64,000 nt of DNA. Origin: an uncultured Lachnospiraceae bacterium (GTDB lineage Bacteria; Bacillota; Clostridia; Lachnospirales; Lachnospiraceae). Positions 16,335 to 26,493 of the stretch are shown here, piece after piece; within the stretch, counting starts at the first letter, position 1; each line of letters opens with the position of its first letter. Where the stretch lies: positions 1 to 64,000 of the forward strand of contig CAKRHP010000013.1 of assembly GCA_934339135.1 (NCBI GenBank). The letters are read 5' to 3'. Position numbers and translations under genes: made by a program. The notes below the pieces were generated by a model. It saw nothing but the letters and a program-made list of their open reading frames with translations. It ran no database searches and was not told the origin of the DNA.

Positions 16335-17600
16335 ATGAGTTTGACAGCGACACCCAATGGAGACAGAGTACAGATTGCGATTTTTGGCAGACGAAATGCC
16401 GGCAAATCCAGCGTGATCAATGCGGTGACAGGCCAGCAGCTTGCCATTGTATCGGATGTGAAGGGAACTACGACGGATCCGGTTTATAAGGCAATGGAGA
16501 TATTACCTATCGGGCCGTGCATGTTTATTGATACACCGGGACTGGATGATGAGGGAGAGCTGGGGGAGAAACGTGTGGAGAAGGCGGTACAGGTGCTGAA
16601 CCGCACGGATATTGCCATGCTGGTACTGGACATTTCCAGACTCACACCGGAGGAGCTGGCACAGGGCCGGGGCATCGGAGAGAAGGAACAGCAGATCCAG
16701 GCGATGATCGAGGAGAAGAAGCTTCCCTATGTGATCGTGCTGAATCAGGAGGACAAGCTTTCGCAGGAGGAGGCAGAGAAGCGCCGTCAGTTGATCATGG
16801 AAAAGAACAAAGCGGTACCGGTCTGCAATGTGAGCACTGTCCGTAAAACGGGACTTGAAAAGCTCAAGGACGCTCTGATCATGCTTGCTCCGGATACCGA
16901 TCTGAAGTTACATATTCTCGGAGATCTGGTGGAGGAGAATGATGTGGTGGTTCTGGTGGTGCCGGTGGATTCGGCTGCACCAAAGGGACGGCTGATCATG
17001 CCCCAGCAGCAGGTGATCCGCGATATATTGGACAACCACGCAGTATCTGTGGTGACACAGGTGCCTTCTCTGGCGATGACTCTTGAGATGCTTGGAGATA
17101 AGGTGAAGATGGTCATTACGGACTCTCAGGCATTTGGTGAGGTGTCCGGGATTGTACCCACACAGATCCCGCTGACTTCTTTTTCTATCTTATTTGCGAG
17201 ACACAAAGGCAATCTACGGACTCTGGTGGAGGGAGTTACGGCGGTAGACCGGCTAAAGGATGGAGACAGGGTATTGATCGCGGAGGGATGTACCCACCGG
17301 CGGCAGTGTGACGATATCGGGACAGTGAAAATTCCCCGTTGGCTGAAAGAATATACAGGCAGAGATCTGCAGATCGAGACCTGCAGCGGCACAGGATTTC
17401 CAACGGATCTGTCCGCCTACGCGCTGATCATTCACTGTGGAGGATGCACTCTTCATGAAAAGGAAATGAAGCATCGGATCTTCCGGGCACAGCAGTGTCA
17501 GGTACCGATCGTCAATTACGGTATTTTTATCGCATATGTAAAGGGCATTTTGAAGCGGAGTGTGGAGCTGTTTCCGGCGGTCTGGGAACTGCTGGAGTAG
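16335..17600 (+). CDS. hydF: [FeFe]-hydrogenase H-cluster maturation GTPase HydF
   Basis: A 421-aa scaffold and GTPase that delivers the 2Fe subcluster to [FeFe]-hydrogenase. Walker A FGRRNAGKSS, G3 DTPGLDD and the switch KGTTTDP are near the N-terminus; the Fe-S ligands are CTHRRQCDD and IIHCGGC at the C-terminus. hydE, hydG and the hydrogenase are outside the window. Its presence indicates a hydrogen-producing anaerobe. Confidence 0.96.
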   Translation: MSLTATPNGDRVQIAIFGRRNAGKSSVINAVTGQQLAIVSDVKGTTTDPVYKAMEILPIGPCMFIDTPGLDDEGELGEKRVEKAVQVLNRTDIAMLVLDISRLTPEELAQGRGIGEKEQQIQAMIEEKKLPYVIVLNQEDKLSQEEAEKRRQLIMEKNKAVPVCNVSTVRKTGLEKLKDALIMLAPDTDLKLHILGDLVEENDVVVLVVPVDSAAPKGRLIMPQQQVIRDILDNHAVSVVTQVPSLAMTLEMLGDKVKMVITDSQAFGEVSGIVPTQIPLTSFSILFARHKGNLRTLVEGVTAVDRLKDGDRVLIAEGCTHRRQCDDIGTVKIPRWLKEYTGRDLQIETCSGTGFPTDLSAYALIIHCGGCTLHEKEMKHRIFRAQQCQVPIVNYGIFIAYVKGILKRSVELFPAVWELLE

Positions 17601-17638
17601 ATGTGTTTAGTCTGCAATGAAAAACAAGGAGAGAATAA

Positions 17639-18334
17639 ATGAAACTTATCGTTAATGAAATTGAGAAACATTTTGAGGAGAAAGAGGTTCTTAAGGGAGC
17701 TTCCTTCACCTTTGAAAAGGGAAAAATATACGGACTTCTGGGGCGGAACGGAGCAGGTAAAACGACATTGTTTAACTGTATCAGCCATGAGATTGATTTT
17801 GAGGGCGGCTCCGTTTCTCTGGAGGAGAACGGAGAAAACAGACCTGTAGATTTTGATATGATGGGATATGCGTTTTCTACCCCGGTTCTGCCGGAGTTTC
17901 TTACCGGTTATGAGTTCATTAAATTCTTTCTTGATATTCATAAAGGAAAAATAGAAAATCTTCTGACGGTGGAAGAGTATGCCCAGATGGCGGGGCTGGA
18001 TCTGCCGGATCTGGACCGGCTGCTCAAGGGATATTCCCACGGTATGAAAAATAAAATGCAGATGCTTTGTCTGCTGATCAGCAAGCCGCCGATCATTTTG
18101 CTGGATGAACCGCTGACATCGCTGGATGTGGTTGCGGCCCATGAGATGAAGGAGCTTTTGCTGGCAATGAAAAAGGATCATATTATTATATTGTCCACTC
18201 ATATTTTGCAGCTGGCACAGGATCTGTGTGATGAGATCGTGTTGCTGCATCAGGGAAAATTGTCCGGAGTGGATGATCTGGATTGTCATGATCAGGGATT
18301 TGAGGAGCATGTCATGGAGCTTCTGAGCCGTTAG
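17639..18334 (+). CDS. ABC transporter ATP-binding protein
   Basis: A 231-aa single ABC ATPase. Walker A GRNGAGKTT, signature YSHGMKNKMQM (a variant of LSGGQ seen in exporters of lipids, peptides or antibiotics), Walker B IILLDEPLTSLD, H-loop STH. Sixteen bp upstream of a membrane protein gene that would form its permease. Substrate unknown. Confidence 0.93.
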   Translation: MKLIVNEIEKHFEEKEVLKGASFTFEKGKIYGLLGRNGAGKTTLFNCISHEIDFEGGSVSLEENGENRPVDFDMMGYAFSTPVLPEFLTGYEFIKFFLDIHKGKIENLLTVEEYAQMAGLDLPDLDRLLKGYSHGMKNKMQMLCLLISKPPIILLDEPLTSLDVVAAHEMKELLLAMKKDHIIILSTHILQLAQDLCDEIVLLHQGKLSGVDDLDCHDQGFEEHVMELLSR

Positions 18335-18349
18335 AAAGGATACAGACAG

Positions 18350-20047
18350 ATGAATCAGATAATAAGTCAGTTTCAGTTGTTTTTTGCCCAGCAGGTGAAT
18401 CGACTGATCTATACGATCATTAATTTCAAGCCACTGAAGGGACTGATCTCGGAGGAGTGGTATGCCCGCAGTGATATCAAAAAGACACTGGGAATCCTTT
18501 GCCTGATCTGGAACGGGCTCAAGGATATCCTGTGGAAGTCATTATATTTTCTGCTGGCTGTCTTTGTACCGTGTGCGGTCTTACAGTCCAATATCGGCTG
18601 GAGCGATCATACGATGGCATCGATGATGGTATGGATATTTTTGATCCTGAACTGCTTTATGGGATCTTTCACCAACAGTCATATCATTACAAATGGTGAC
18701 GAACAGGATTACCTGTTATTGAATCTTATGCGGATCGACGCCAAAAGCTATTATCTCACCGGTATTTTATGGGAATATGGCAAAGCTGCCGTCTGCTGGA
18801 TGATCGCATTTTTCCTGATCTTAAACCATGCTTTTCCGGGACATATGGGGATGTTTGTGTGGGTGATCCTTAGCTATATCTGCTGTCGACCGATCGGTGA
18901 GGCGGTTTCTCTGCTTCTTTGTGAGCATTATGATAAGATTCCTTATCAGGACAAAAGTAAGGAGGTACAGGGAAGCTATTATCTGTACAATTTCCTGATG
19001 GCAGTTGCGGCATATGGGCTTTATCCTGTCCTGTATCTGGTACAGGGACAAAAGACGGTCTGGAATCCGTTGTTTGATGCAGGTGGTTTTTCCTTAGGAT
19101 TACAGGGGATACTTCTGGTGGTTATGCTGATCGCAGCTGTGGCTTCTGTGAGATATCTGTGGGCGTATCCAAAATACCTGCAGGTAGCGAGACTGCTCTG
19201 CAGCTATCAGCGTGTGATGGAGCATCAGCAGGCAGTTGACAGTGTTCAGTCTCTCGACAGTAAATTAAAGGATACCATGGACGAGGATGCCGTGACGGAG
19301 CGGATCTTTCAGGATAAGAGCGGCTACGAGTATCTTCATGCCATCTTTTTTGAACGTCACAAAAAGATCGTGGCGAGACCAAGCAGGATCAAGGCATGGA
19401 TCGTGGAAGGATTGTTTGGCGCGACCGCAGTGGCTGTGATCGTTAGCCGTTTTATGGCATCTGCGGCACAGTTTCAGGAGATGAGTGATGGCGTCTGGAG
19501 CACGGTGAATATGCTGTTGGCGATCCTTGTGTTTGTTATGTATTGTTCTTCTTCCGGAGAAAAGCTGACACAGGCAATGTTCTTTCATTGTGATGCTTCG
19601 CTGCTGAAGTATGGATATTACCGGACGCCGGAGGCGATCATGTCAAGCTTCCGGATCCGTCTGCGTTATATGATCCGGACAGAGTGCCCGTTTATTGCGG
19701 CGTTTTGCGCCGGAGTATTTATCAATCTGATGCTTTTGGGAAGATTTCAGAATATGTTGCAGATCATCGCGATCTTATTTTGTATCGTGATGCTGTCGGT
19801 ATTTTTCTCGGTACTGTTTCTGTGTATGTATTATATTTTCCAGCCGTTTACAGAGGCAGGAAATACCACAAGCGTTGGTTATAAGATCTGTACCATAGGG
19901 ATTTATCTTGTGGCGTACAGCTGTCTGCAGATTCATACGCCGCCGACATATTTTGCTGCGATCGTTTTGGGAGTGACCATTGTGACTCTGGTGGCAGCAT
20001 TGCTGCTGGTGTGGAAGCTGGCACCAAAGACGTTCCGGTTGAAATAA
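18350..20047 (+). CDS. ABC transporter permease-like membrane protein
   Basis: A 565-aa polytopic protein with about ten hydrophobic segments in two clusters, separated by a charged cytoplasmic stretch (about 285-350, QRVMEHQQAVDSVQSLDSKLKDTMDEDAVTERI). No named domain is recognised. It overlaps in function, by position, with the ATPase 16 bp upstream; together they look like a two-component exporter. Confidence 0.75.
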   Translation: MNQIISQFQLFFAQQVNRLIYTIINFKPLKGLISEEWYARSDIKKTLGILCLIWNGLKDILWKSLYFLLAVFVPCAVLQSNIGWSDHTMASMMVWIFLILNCFMGSFTNSHIITNGDEQDYLLLNLMRIDAKSYYLTGILWEYGKAAVCWMIAFFLILNHAFPGHMGMFVWVILSYICCRPIGEAVSLLLCEHYDKIPYQDKSKEVQGSYYLYNFLMAVAAYGLYPVLYLVQGQKTVWNPLFDAGGFSLGLQGILLVVMLIAAVASVRYLWAYPKYLQVARLLCSYQRVMEHQQAVDSVQSLDSKLKDTMDEDAVTERIFQDKSGYEYLHAIFFERHKKIVARPSRIKAWIVEGLFGATAVAVIVSRFMASAAQFQEMSDGVWSTVNMLLAILVFVMYCSSSGEKLTQAMFFHCDASLLKYGYYRTPEAIMSSFRIRLRYMIRTECPFIAAFCAGVFINLMLLGRFQNMLQIIAILFCIVMLSVFFSVLFLCMYYIFQPFTEAGNTTSVGYKICTIGIYLVAYSCLQIHTPPTYFAAIVLGVTIVTLVAALLLVWKLAPKTFRLK

Positions 20048-20156
20048 CGCATTTGGCAGAGATGGCATTGCACAGGAAATAAGCTTTCCGGCATTATCAA
20101 TTTGTGAGAGATATGGAAAAGGTATGAGAGAAAACTATGACAGGAAGGAGATTTTA

Positions 20157-21176
20157 ATGCGTAAAAAAAAGACCTATGTATTTAATATCGTATTAATGAT
20201 CGTGGTTCTGGTTTTTACCTTTTATACACTTCTTTATGGAGAAGATCTCGAGGAGATTTTGTCTGTTTTAAAAAAAGCGGATAAAAGCTGGCTTTTATTT
20301 GCTGCTGCGTTTGCTGTTGCATATCTGATCCTGCAGGCAATATCCCTGAAAGTGATCGTGCAGTCGGCAGGCACATCCATGAAGCTTAAGGATGGTGTGA
20401 AATATACATTTATTGGTTTTTTGTTTAATGCCATTACACCGTCAGCCAGTGGCGGACAGCCCATGCAGGTGTATTATATGCGTCAGGATGGTGTATCCAT
20501 CGGAGTTTCTTCCGTGGCACTTTTGTTCTGGACGATTATTTATAAAGTGGCATTGATAGTCATAGAAGGAATTGTACTTCTGTTTTTCCGTGGCTTTCTT
20601 CACCAGTATCTGGGGCATTATTACTGGCTTTTTGTGTTGGGAATGGCAGTCAATCTGGTGTCCATTGTTTTGTACTCTATTGTTGTTTTTTCAAAAAACG
20701 GTGTACGGAATCTGGCACATCTTGGCACCTGGATCTGCCATAAACTGCGGATCATCCGCAACAAAAAACGCTTTATGGAGCGGCTGGATCACTCTCTGGA
20801 ATTGTACCAGGAGGGAGCTGTGTATATGAGAACACATTGGGAGGTGTTCTTTGTGGTGTTGGGAATTACCGTGCTGCAGAGACTCAGCTTCTTTGCAGTG
20901 ACATGGTTTGTCTGCCTTGCGCTGGGACAGCATGGCGCATCTCCGTGGGAGGTTGTGATGCTGCAGAGTTTTGTGGCAGTCTGTATTGACATTTTGCCAA
21001 TGCCCGGTGGAGTTGGTGTCAATGAAGGCTTTTTCGTGACCTTGTTCAAACAGATCATGAGCAGGAGCAATGCGGTATCTGCAATGCTGTTGAGCCGCGG
21101 TGTGAATTTTTATATTCTGATGCTTATTGGGGCGGCGGTAGCGGTTTATACCAGTGCCAGAAAGGTTACGGAGTAA
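20157..21176 (+). CDS. MprF/UPF0104-like integral membrane protein (LPG synthase TM region family)
   Basis: A 339-aa polytopic membrane protein of the lysylphosphatidylglycerol synthase TM region family. The motifs AITPSASGGQPMQVYYM and DILPMPGGVGVNEGFF are diagnostic. No aminoacyltransferase domain is present, so it corresponds to the flippase half of MprF. The exact substrate is unknown. The ATG at 20157 follows AGGAAGGAG. Confidence 0.88.
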   Translation: MRKKKTYVFNIVLMIVVLVFTFYTLLYGEDLEEILSVLKKADKSWLLFAAAFAVAYLILQAISLKVIVQSAGTSMKLKDGVKYTFIGFLFNAITPSASGGQPMQVYYMRQDGVSIGVSSVALLFWTIIYKVALIVIEGIVLLFFRGFLHQYLGHYYWLFVLGMAVNLVSIVLYSIVVFSKNGVRNLAHLGTWICHKLRIIRNKKRFMERLDHSLELYQEGAVYMRTHWEVFFVVLGITVLQRLSFFAVTWFVCLALGQHGASPWEVVMLQSFVAVCIDILPMPGGVGVNEGFFVTLFKQIMSRSNAVSAMLLSRGVNFYILMLIGAAVAVYTSARKVTE

Positions 21177-21267
21177 TCCGGAAACATAGTGGGATGGCTG
21201 TCTTCCGGGAAACCGGGGTGGACAGTTTCAATAGGATTTACAAAGATTGCTTAGAAAAGAGGATTTT

Positions 21268-21927
21268 ATGAGTCAGTCATATCAGATCGTTTATGAAGGA
21301 GGCAGTGACGAGATCGTAGAGAAAAAGTCCCGTTTTATTGCCCATGTATTTCCGGTGCATTCCGAGGAGGAGGCAGCCGGTCATATCGAACAGATCCGGA
21401 AGAAGTACTGGGATGCCAGACACAATTGTCATGCCTTTGTGATCGGTCCGAACAATGAGATCAGCCGTTGCAGTGATGACGGAGAGCCTTCCGGGACAGC
21501 CGGAAGACCGATTCTGGAGGTGCTGCAGGGACAGGGCATCCATGATGTCCTTGTGGTGGTGACAAGGTATTTCGGAGGTACCCTTCTGGGAACCGGTGGT
21601 CTGGTACGGGCATATTCCCAGGCAACGCAGGCGGGTCTTGCGGCGAGCCGGATCATGACGAAGCAGCCGGGGCGGAAGATATCCATCGGGACGGATTATA
21701 ACGGTATCGGAAAGCTTCAGTACATTGTAGGGAAACGGCAGATTCCGGTAATGGACACCCGCTATGGCGAGGCGGTTGAGATGGATGTGCTGGTACCGGA
21801 GGAAGAGGTGGGAGCCTTAACAAAGGAGATTACCGAAGCGACTGCCGGAAAAGCAGAGCTTGCCATTTCAGATGAACTGTTTTTTGCGGTTCTTGATGGA
21901 CAGCCCATGATCTTTGATGGAGAATAA
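21268..21927 (+). CDS. YigZ/IMPACT family protein
   Basis: A 219-aa two-domain protein. The N-terminal IMPACT domain has DARHNCHAFVIG, SDDGEPSGTAGRPILEVL and VTRYFGGTLLGTGGLVRAY; a C-terminal DUF1949 ferredoxin-like domain follows. Bacterial YigZ proteins are conserved but their role is not settled. The ATG at 21268 is preceded by AAGAGG. Confidence 0.93.
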   Translation: MSQSYQIVYEGGSDEIVEKKSRFIAHVFPVHSEEEAAGHIEQIRKKYWDARHNCHAFVIGPNNEISRCSDDGEPSGTAGRPILEVLQGQGIHDVLVVVTRYFGGTLLGTGGLVRAYSQATQAGLAASRIMTKQPGRKISIGTDYNGIGKLQYIVGKRQIPVMDTRYGEAVEMDVLVPEEEVGALTKEITEATAGKAELAISDELFFAVLDGQPMIFDGE

Positions 21928-22002
21928 GCCCTGGGGCAGCAGGGATAGACAAAAAATAAACGACTAAAAATATCATATGATCGAAGAAAGGACAGATCAG
22001 AG

Positions 22003-23328
22003 ATGGATTTATTTGAATATATGAGGGAGCAGTCCAAGGACGACGATGCCCCCTTAGCATCCCGGATGCGTCCACGGACGCTGGACGAGGTGGTAGGACA
22101 GGAGCATATTGTGGGAAAGAACCGGCTTTTGTACCGGGCGATCCAGGCGGACAAGTTAAGCTCTGTGATCTTTTACGGACCGCCGGGAACCGGAAAGACA
22201 ACACTTGCCAAGGTCATTGCCAACACCACCAGTGCCGTGTTTCGTCAGGTGAATGCCACCTCCGCAGGCAAAAAGGACATGGAAGAGGTGGTACAGGAGG
22301 CAAAGAATCAGGCGGGTATGTATGGCAAAAAAACGATTCTGTTTGTAGACGAGATCCATCGTTTTAACAAGGGACAGCAGGATTATCTCCTCCCTTATGT
22401 GGAGGACGGCACGGTGATCCTGATCGGAGCAACCACGGAGAATCCTTATTTTGAGGTGAACAGTGCGTTAATTTCCCGGTCGGTGATCTTTGAATTAAAG
22501 CCTCTTAGGAAAGAGGATATCCGTCAGCTTTTATTCCGTGCCGTGGAGGACAAAGAGCGTGGCATGGGAAGCTACCGTGCTGTGCTGGAGCCGGATGCGG
22601 CGGACTTTCTGGCGGATGTGGCCAATGGAGATGCCAGAAGTGCACTCAATGCACTGGAGCTTGGTGTACTTTCCACGGAGCGGAGTGCTGATGACCAGAT
22701 CCACATTACCATGGAGGTAGCGCAGGAATGTATCCAGAAACGGGTGCTTCGTTACGATAAGTCAGGGGATAATCACTATGACACGATCTCGGCATTTATC
22801 AAAAGTATGCGGGGCTCGGATCCGGATGCCGCTATATATTATCTGGCGAGAATGCTTTATGCCGGGGAGGATGTGGCGTTTATTGCCAGACGTATTATGA
22901 TCTGTGCGGCGGAGGATGTGTCTAATGCAGATCCGCAGGCACTTGTGGTGGCAACCAGTGCAGCGCAGGCGGTGGAACGGCTCGGCATGCCGGAGGCACG
23001 GATCGTGCTGGCGCAGGCAGCAACCTATGTGGCATGTGCCCCAAAGAGTAATTCGGCGATCATGGCGATCGATGAGGCAATGGATCTGGTGGCACATTCC
23101 AAGACATGCCCGATTCCGGCGCACCTGCAGGATGCACATTATAAGAGTGCGGCAAAGCTGGGACATGGGATCGGATATCTGTATTCCCACGATTATCCGA
23201 ATCATTATGTAAAGCAGCAGTATCTGCCGGATGCTTTAAAGGACCGGACGTTTTTCCATCTGTCCGATAACGGATATGAGAAAACGATACAGGAGCATTT
23301 TAAACGGATCGGGAAGAAGATAAAATAA
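22003..23328 (+). CDS. rarA: Replication-associated recombination protein A (RarA/MgsA)
   Basis: A 441-aa AAA+ ATPase acting at stalled forks. N-terminal PLASRMRPRTLDEVVGQEHIVG, Walker A GPPGTGKTT, Walker B FVDEIHRF, sensor 1 GATTENPYFEVNSALISR and the C-terminal helical domain ending YLPDALKDRTFF are all present. Full length. Confidence 0.96.
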   Translation: MDLFEYMREQSKDDDAPLASRMRPRTLDEVVGQEHIVGKNRLLYRAIQADKLSSVIFYGPPGTGKTTLAKVIANTTSAVFRQVNATSAGKKDMEEVVQEAKNQAGMYGKKTILFVDEIHRFNKGQQDYLLPYVEDGTVILIGATTENPYFEVNSALISRSVIFELKPLRKEDIRQLLFRAVEDKERGMGSYRAVLEPDAADFLADVANGDARSALNALELGVLSTERSADDQIHITMEVAQECIQKRVLRYDKSGDNHYDTISAFIKSMRGSDPDAAIYYLARMLYAGEDVAFIARRIMICAAEDVSNADPQALVVATSAAQAVERLGMPEARIVLAQAATYVACAPKSNSAIMAIDEAMDLVAHSKTCPIPAHLQDAHYKSAAKLGHGIGYLYSHDYPNHYVKQQYLPDALKDRTFFHLSDNGYEKTIQEHFKRIGKKIK

Positions 23329-23394
23329 ACCTTCCTGCAAAAAGTTTATGTCTGCAGTTTAAGACCTGCGGATAGAAAGGAGCGTAAAAGAATT

Positions 23395-23874
23395 ATGGAC
23401 AAATTAAAGAGAGTTTTTGCAATGATCGGAGTGGTGTTACTTGTATTTATGTATCTGATGACGATCATTACAGCAATCACAGCATCGGATGGTGCTCACA
23501 ACTGGTTTATCGGAAGTATTATGCTGACGGTATTTGTGCCGGTGATCCTTTATGCGATCAATATGCTGATCAACATTCAGAAGAGAAATGAAGCCAATAA
23601 CCGCATGCGCGAGGAGATGTATATGCGCCAGATCAAGGACGCCCTGAAAGCAAAGGCGGAGCAGGAAAAAGCGCAGAAGGATGCACAGATGGCAGCAGCG
23701 CAGGGACAGGTGCAGCAGGGAACACAGATGACAGCAGCACAGGGACAGGTGCAGCAGGGAACACAGATGGCAGCAGCGCAGGGACAGGTGCAGCAGGGAA
23801 CACAGATGACAGCAGCACAGGGACAGATGCAGCAGGGAACACAGATGCCGGCACCACAGGAGAAGGAATCGTGA
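23395..23874 (+). CDS. Small two-TM protein with 13-residue Gln/Gly tandem repeats
   Basis: A 159-aa protein not recognised as a named family. Two hydrophobic segments (about 7-29 and 39-61) precede a charged coiled-coil-like stretch (RNEANNRMREEMYMRQIKDALKAKAEQEKA). Four near-perfect 13-aa repeats of the type AAAQGQVQQGTQM make up the C-terminal part. Repeat copy number probably varies between strains. The last 4 bp overlap the decarboxylase gene. Confidence 0.8.
   Translation: MDKLKRVFAMIGVVLLVFMYLMTIITAITASDGAHNWFIGSIMLTVFVPVILYAINMLINIQKRNEANNRMREEMYMRQIKDALKAKAEQEKAQKDAQMAAAQGQVQQGTQMTAAQGQVQQGTQMAAAQGQVQQGTQMTAAQGQMQQGTQMPAPQEKES
23692..23847 (+). repeat. Four coding 39-bp tandem repeats
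   Basis: Head-to-tail 39-bp units at 23692, 23731, 23770 and 23809, in frame. Units alternate GCA and ACA at the first codon, so the array looks like a duplication of a 78-bp pair. Confidence 0.9.
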
Positions 23875-25268
23875 GAACACCGGTTGCTGATTTTATTGAC
23901 GGTTATATTGCCGCAGACGGCATGAGGGCACATATGCCGGGGCATAAGGGAGCAGGTCCGCTGGGGATCGAAGCGAGAGATATTACAGAGATTGCCGGGG
24001 CGGATGTCCTGTCAGAGTCAGAGGGGATTCTGGGAGAAAGCCAGCAGAATGCCTGTACCTTATTTGGGACAGGTGCGACGTTATACTCCACGGAGGGCTC
24101 TTCTCTGGCGGTAAAGGCGATGCTTTACAGCGTAATGATGCATTGGAAACAACGGATAAAGGAAAAAGAACACGGCAGACCGTTTATTCTGGCGGCAAGA
24201 AATGTGCACCGTGCCATGCTGGACGGATGTGCTCTGTTAGATCTGGATCTGGAATTTATCCAAAGCGGACGGGTACAGGGGCTCTGCTCTGCCGTGGTGA
24301 CAGCGCAGGAGGTAGAGCAGAGCCTGAAAGACTGCGGTCAGCTTCCGGCGGCAGTCTATCTCACCTCTCCGGATTATCTCGGAGTACAGAGTGACATTGC
24401 GGCAATCGCAGAGGTCTGTCACAAATATGGAACACTGCTGGCAGTGGACAATGCTCATGGGGCTTATCTGGCATTTCTGGAGGAAAGTAAGCATCCCATT
24501 CATCTGGGAGCGGATCTCTGCTGTGACTCGGCACATAAGACGTTACCGGTTCTGACCGGGGGAGCATATCTTCATTTGCATGAAAATATTGTGTCCGAAG
24601 TATTGGACAGTGCCAGAAAAGGTCTGACCATGTTTGGCTCCACCAGTCCCTCTTATCTGATCCTGCAGTCGTTAGACCTGTGCAATGCATATCTGGAACA
24701 GGAGTTTCGGGGGGGACTGGCGGAATGTGTGGAAAAGGTCCTGCAGTTTAAAAAAGCGGCCGGAGACAGAGGGCTTCATATTCTGGAGGGAGAACCCTTA
24801 AAGATTGTGATTGACACCGGAGCCTCCGGATATGATGGAGAAGAAATTGCCGGAGAGCTCCGGGAGTTTGTCTGCTGTATCGGGGAGAGGAAACGCTCCG
24901 GGATTGAATGTGAGTTTGCAGATCACCATACGGTTGTGTTTATGATGAGTCCGCAGAATGGGCCGGAGGACTGGCAGATGCTGTATCGCTGGCTGGATCA
25001 GACGAGACTGTTGCAGCCCGGAAAGGCATTTGCGCAGGCAAAGACTCTGGGAGGGGAGCCTTCCGTCCGCCGGATGACGATCCGGGAAGCAGTCTTTGCA
25101 GAGTCAGAGGTGATACCTGTCGGTGAGGCGGAGGGAAGGATTCTGGCACAGGAAACGGTATCCTGTCCTCCGGCGATTCCAATCGCTGTCAGTGGCGAGG
25201 AGATCAGCAGAAGCATGATCAGGGTCTTTGAAGAGTATGGAATCCGGGATGTATCTGTTGTCAAGTAA
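23871..25268 (+). CDS. Orn/Lys/Arg decarboxylase family PLP enzyme
   Basis: A 465-aa fold-type I PLP enzyme of the ornithine/lysine/arginine decarboxylase group. Visible are MPGHKGAG, the PLP Lys in CDSAHKTLPVLTGGAYLH, DNAHGAYLAF (Asp binding the pyridine N) and the C-terminal domain with SVRRMTIREAVF...EAEGRI. Similar short decarboxylases in Firmicutes sit near replication/DNA maintenance genes. Substrate not assigned. Start GTG at 23871 with AGGAGAAGG upstream, overlapping the preceding stop. Confidence 0.9.
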   Translation: MRTPVADFIDGYIAADGMRAHMPGHKGAGPLGIEARDITEIAGADVLSESEGILGESQQNACTLFGTGATLYSTEGSSLAVKAMLYSVMMHWKQRIKEKEHGRPFILAARNVHRAMLDGCALLDLDLEFIQSGRVQGLCSAVVTAQEVEQSLKDCGQLPAAVYLTSPDYLGVQSDIAAIAEVCHKYGTLLAVDNAHGAYLAFLEESKHPIHLGADLCCDSAHKTLPVLTGGAYLHLHENIVSEVLDSARKGLTMFGSTSPSYLILQSLDLCNAYLEQEFRGGLAECVEKVLQFKKAAGDRGLHILEGEPLKIVIDTGASGYDGEEIAGELREFVCCIGERKRSGIECEFADHHTVVFMMSPQNGPEDWQMLYRWLDQTRLLQPGKAFAQAKTLGGEPSVRRMTIREAVFAESEVIPVGEAEGRILAQETVSCPPAIPIAVSGEEISRSMIRVFEEYGIRDVSVVK

Positions 25269-25272
25269 TGCC

Positions 25273-25301
25273 TTGTCATCTACCATTTGTTTTGTTATAC
25301 T
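25273..25301 (+). promoter_or_regulatory. Promoter of galM
   Basis: TTGTCA (25273-25278), 17-bp spacer, TATACT (25296-25301). Confidence 0.6.
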
Positions 25302-25361
25302 TAATGTATTAAGTAACTGGAAACAGGGAGTTTGGCAAAATAAAGGTATGGAGGCAAAAGG

Positions 25362-26417
25362 ATGAAAAAAGAACAATTCGGAACCACAAAGGAAGGGAAG
25401 AAAGTAACCCGTTACACACTGGAAAATGTAAATGGAATGAAGGTATCATTTATTGATCTTGGAGCAGTGATCACCAATATCTGGGTGCCGGACCGGGATG
25501 GCCACATGGATGATGTGGTGCATGGATATGATGATGTGGCATCCTATGAGGTCAATGAGCCAAGCTTTGGAGCACCGGTGGGACGCTGTGCAAACCGTAT
25601 CTCTGACGGTCATTTCGTGATCAACGGAGTGGAATATAAGCTGGATCAGAATGATTCCACCAACTGTCTTCACAGTGGTTTTCTTCGTTTTAATTATATG
25701 ATGTATGAGGCAGAGTACGAAAAAGGTGACGGAGAGCAGGTGCTGACGTTTTCCAGGGTCAGTCCTGACGGAGAGCAGCATTTTCCCGGCACGTTTACGT
25801 ACAGCATTACCTATCATCTGACGGATGATAATGAGCTGATCATTGAGTACGATGGTGTTTCGGATGCGGATACCGTTGTCAATATGACAAACCACTCTTA
25901 CTTTAATCTGGGAAAGGGTGGTCACAAGGGCGGTCAGATCTTAAATCATGAGGTAAAGATTTTTGCAGATCAGTATAATCCGGTCAATGATCTTTTATAT
26001 CCAACCGGAGAGTTTGTGGATGTTGTGGGGACACCGTTTGATTTCCGGGAGTTTAAGGTGATCGGTACGGATGTGGTATCGGATAAGAGCAGCCCGGATT
26101 ATTTCAAGGGATATGATCATAACTTTGTACTGGAGCATGAAAAGGGAGAGGTTGTCACCGCAGCCATCTGCAGAGAACCGGAAACAGGACGGACGCTGAC
26201 GGTGCTTACAGACCAGCCGGGTATTCAGATGTATACGGCACCGGAGCTTTCCGGGGAGCATGGCAAGGATGGTGTGATATACGGACCTTCCAGCGCGGTG
26301 TGCTTTGAAACACAGAATTTCCCAAATGCCATCAATACACCGGAGTTTCCGGATATTGTGCTGAAGGCAGGAGAACCGTACCGCCACTATACGGTATTTC
26401 GTTTTGGCACATATTAA
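25362..26417 (+). CDS. galM: Aldose 1-epimerase (galactose mutarotase)
   Basis: A 351-aa beta-sandwich mutarotase interconverting alpha and beta anomers of hexoses. Catalytic features are NCLHSGFLRFN, TNHSYFNLG (His) and CFETQNFPNAINTPEFP (Glu). No signal peptide, hence cytoplasmic. Stands alone between the decarboxylase and a small membrane protein with its own promoter. Confidence 0.95.
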   Translation: MKKEQFGTTKEGKKVTRYTLENVNGMKVSFIDLGAVITNIWVPDRDGHMDDVVHGYDDVASYEVNEPSFGAPVGRCANRISDGHFVINGVEYKLDQNDSTNCLHSGFLRFNYMMYEAEYEKGDGEQVLTFSRVSPDGEQHFPGTFTYSITYHLTDDNELIIEYDGVSDADTVVNMTNHSYFNLGKGGHKGGQILNHEVKIFADQYNPVNDLLYPTGEFVDVVGTPFDFREFKVIGTDVVSDKSSPDYFKGYDHNFVLEHEKGEVVTAAICREPETGRTLTVLTDQPGIQMYTAPELSGEHGKDGVIYGPSSAVCFETQNFPNAINTPEFPDIVLKAGEPYRHYTVFRFGTY

Positions 26418-26430
26418 AATACAAAAGTAC

Positions 26431-26460
26431 TTGACAGACACCCATTTGTATCTTTATCAT
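26431..26460 (+). promoter_or_regulatory. Promoter of the small membrane protein at 26494
   Basis: TTGACA (26431-26436), 18-bp spacer, TATCAT (26455-26460). Confidence 0.55.
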
Positions 26461-26493
26461 ATTTTGCATAATAAAAGGAATGGGGAATAGAAC

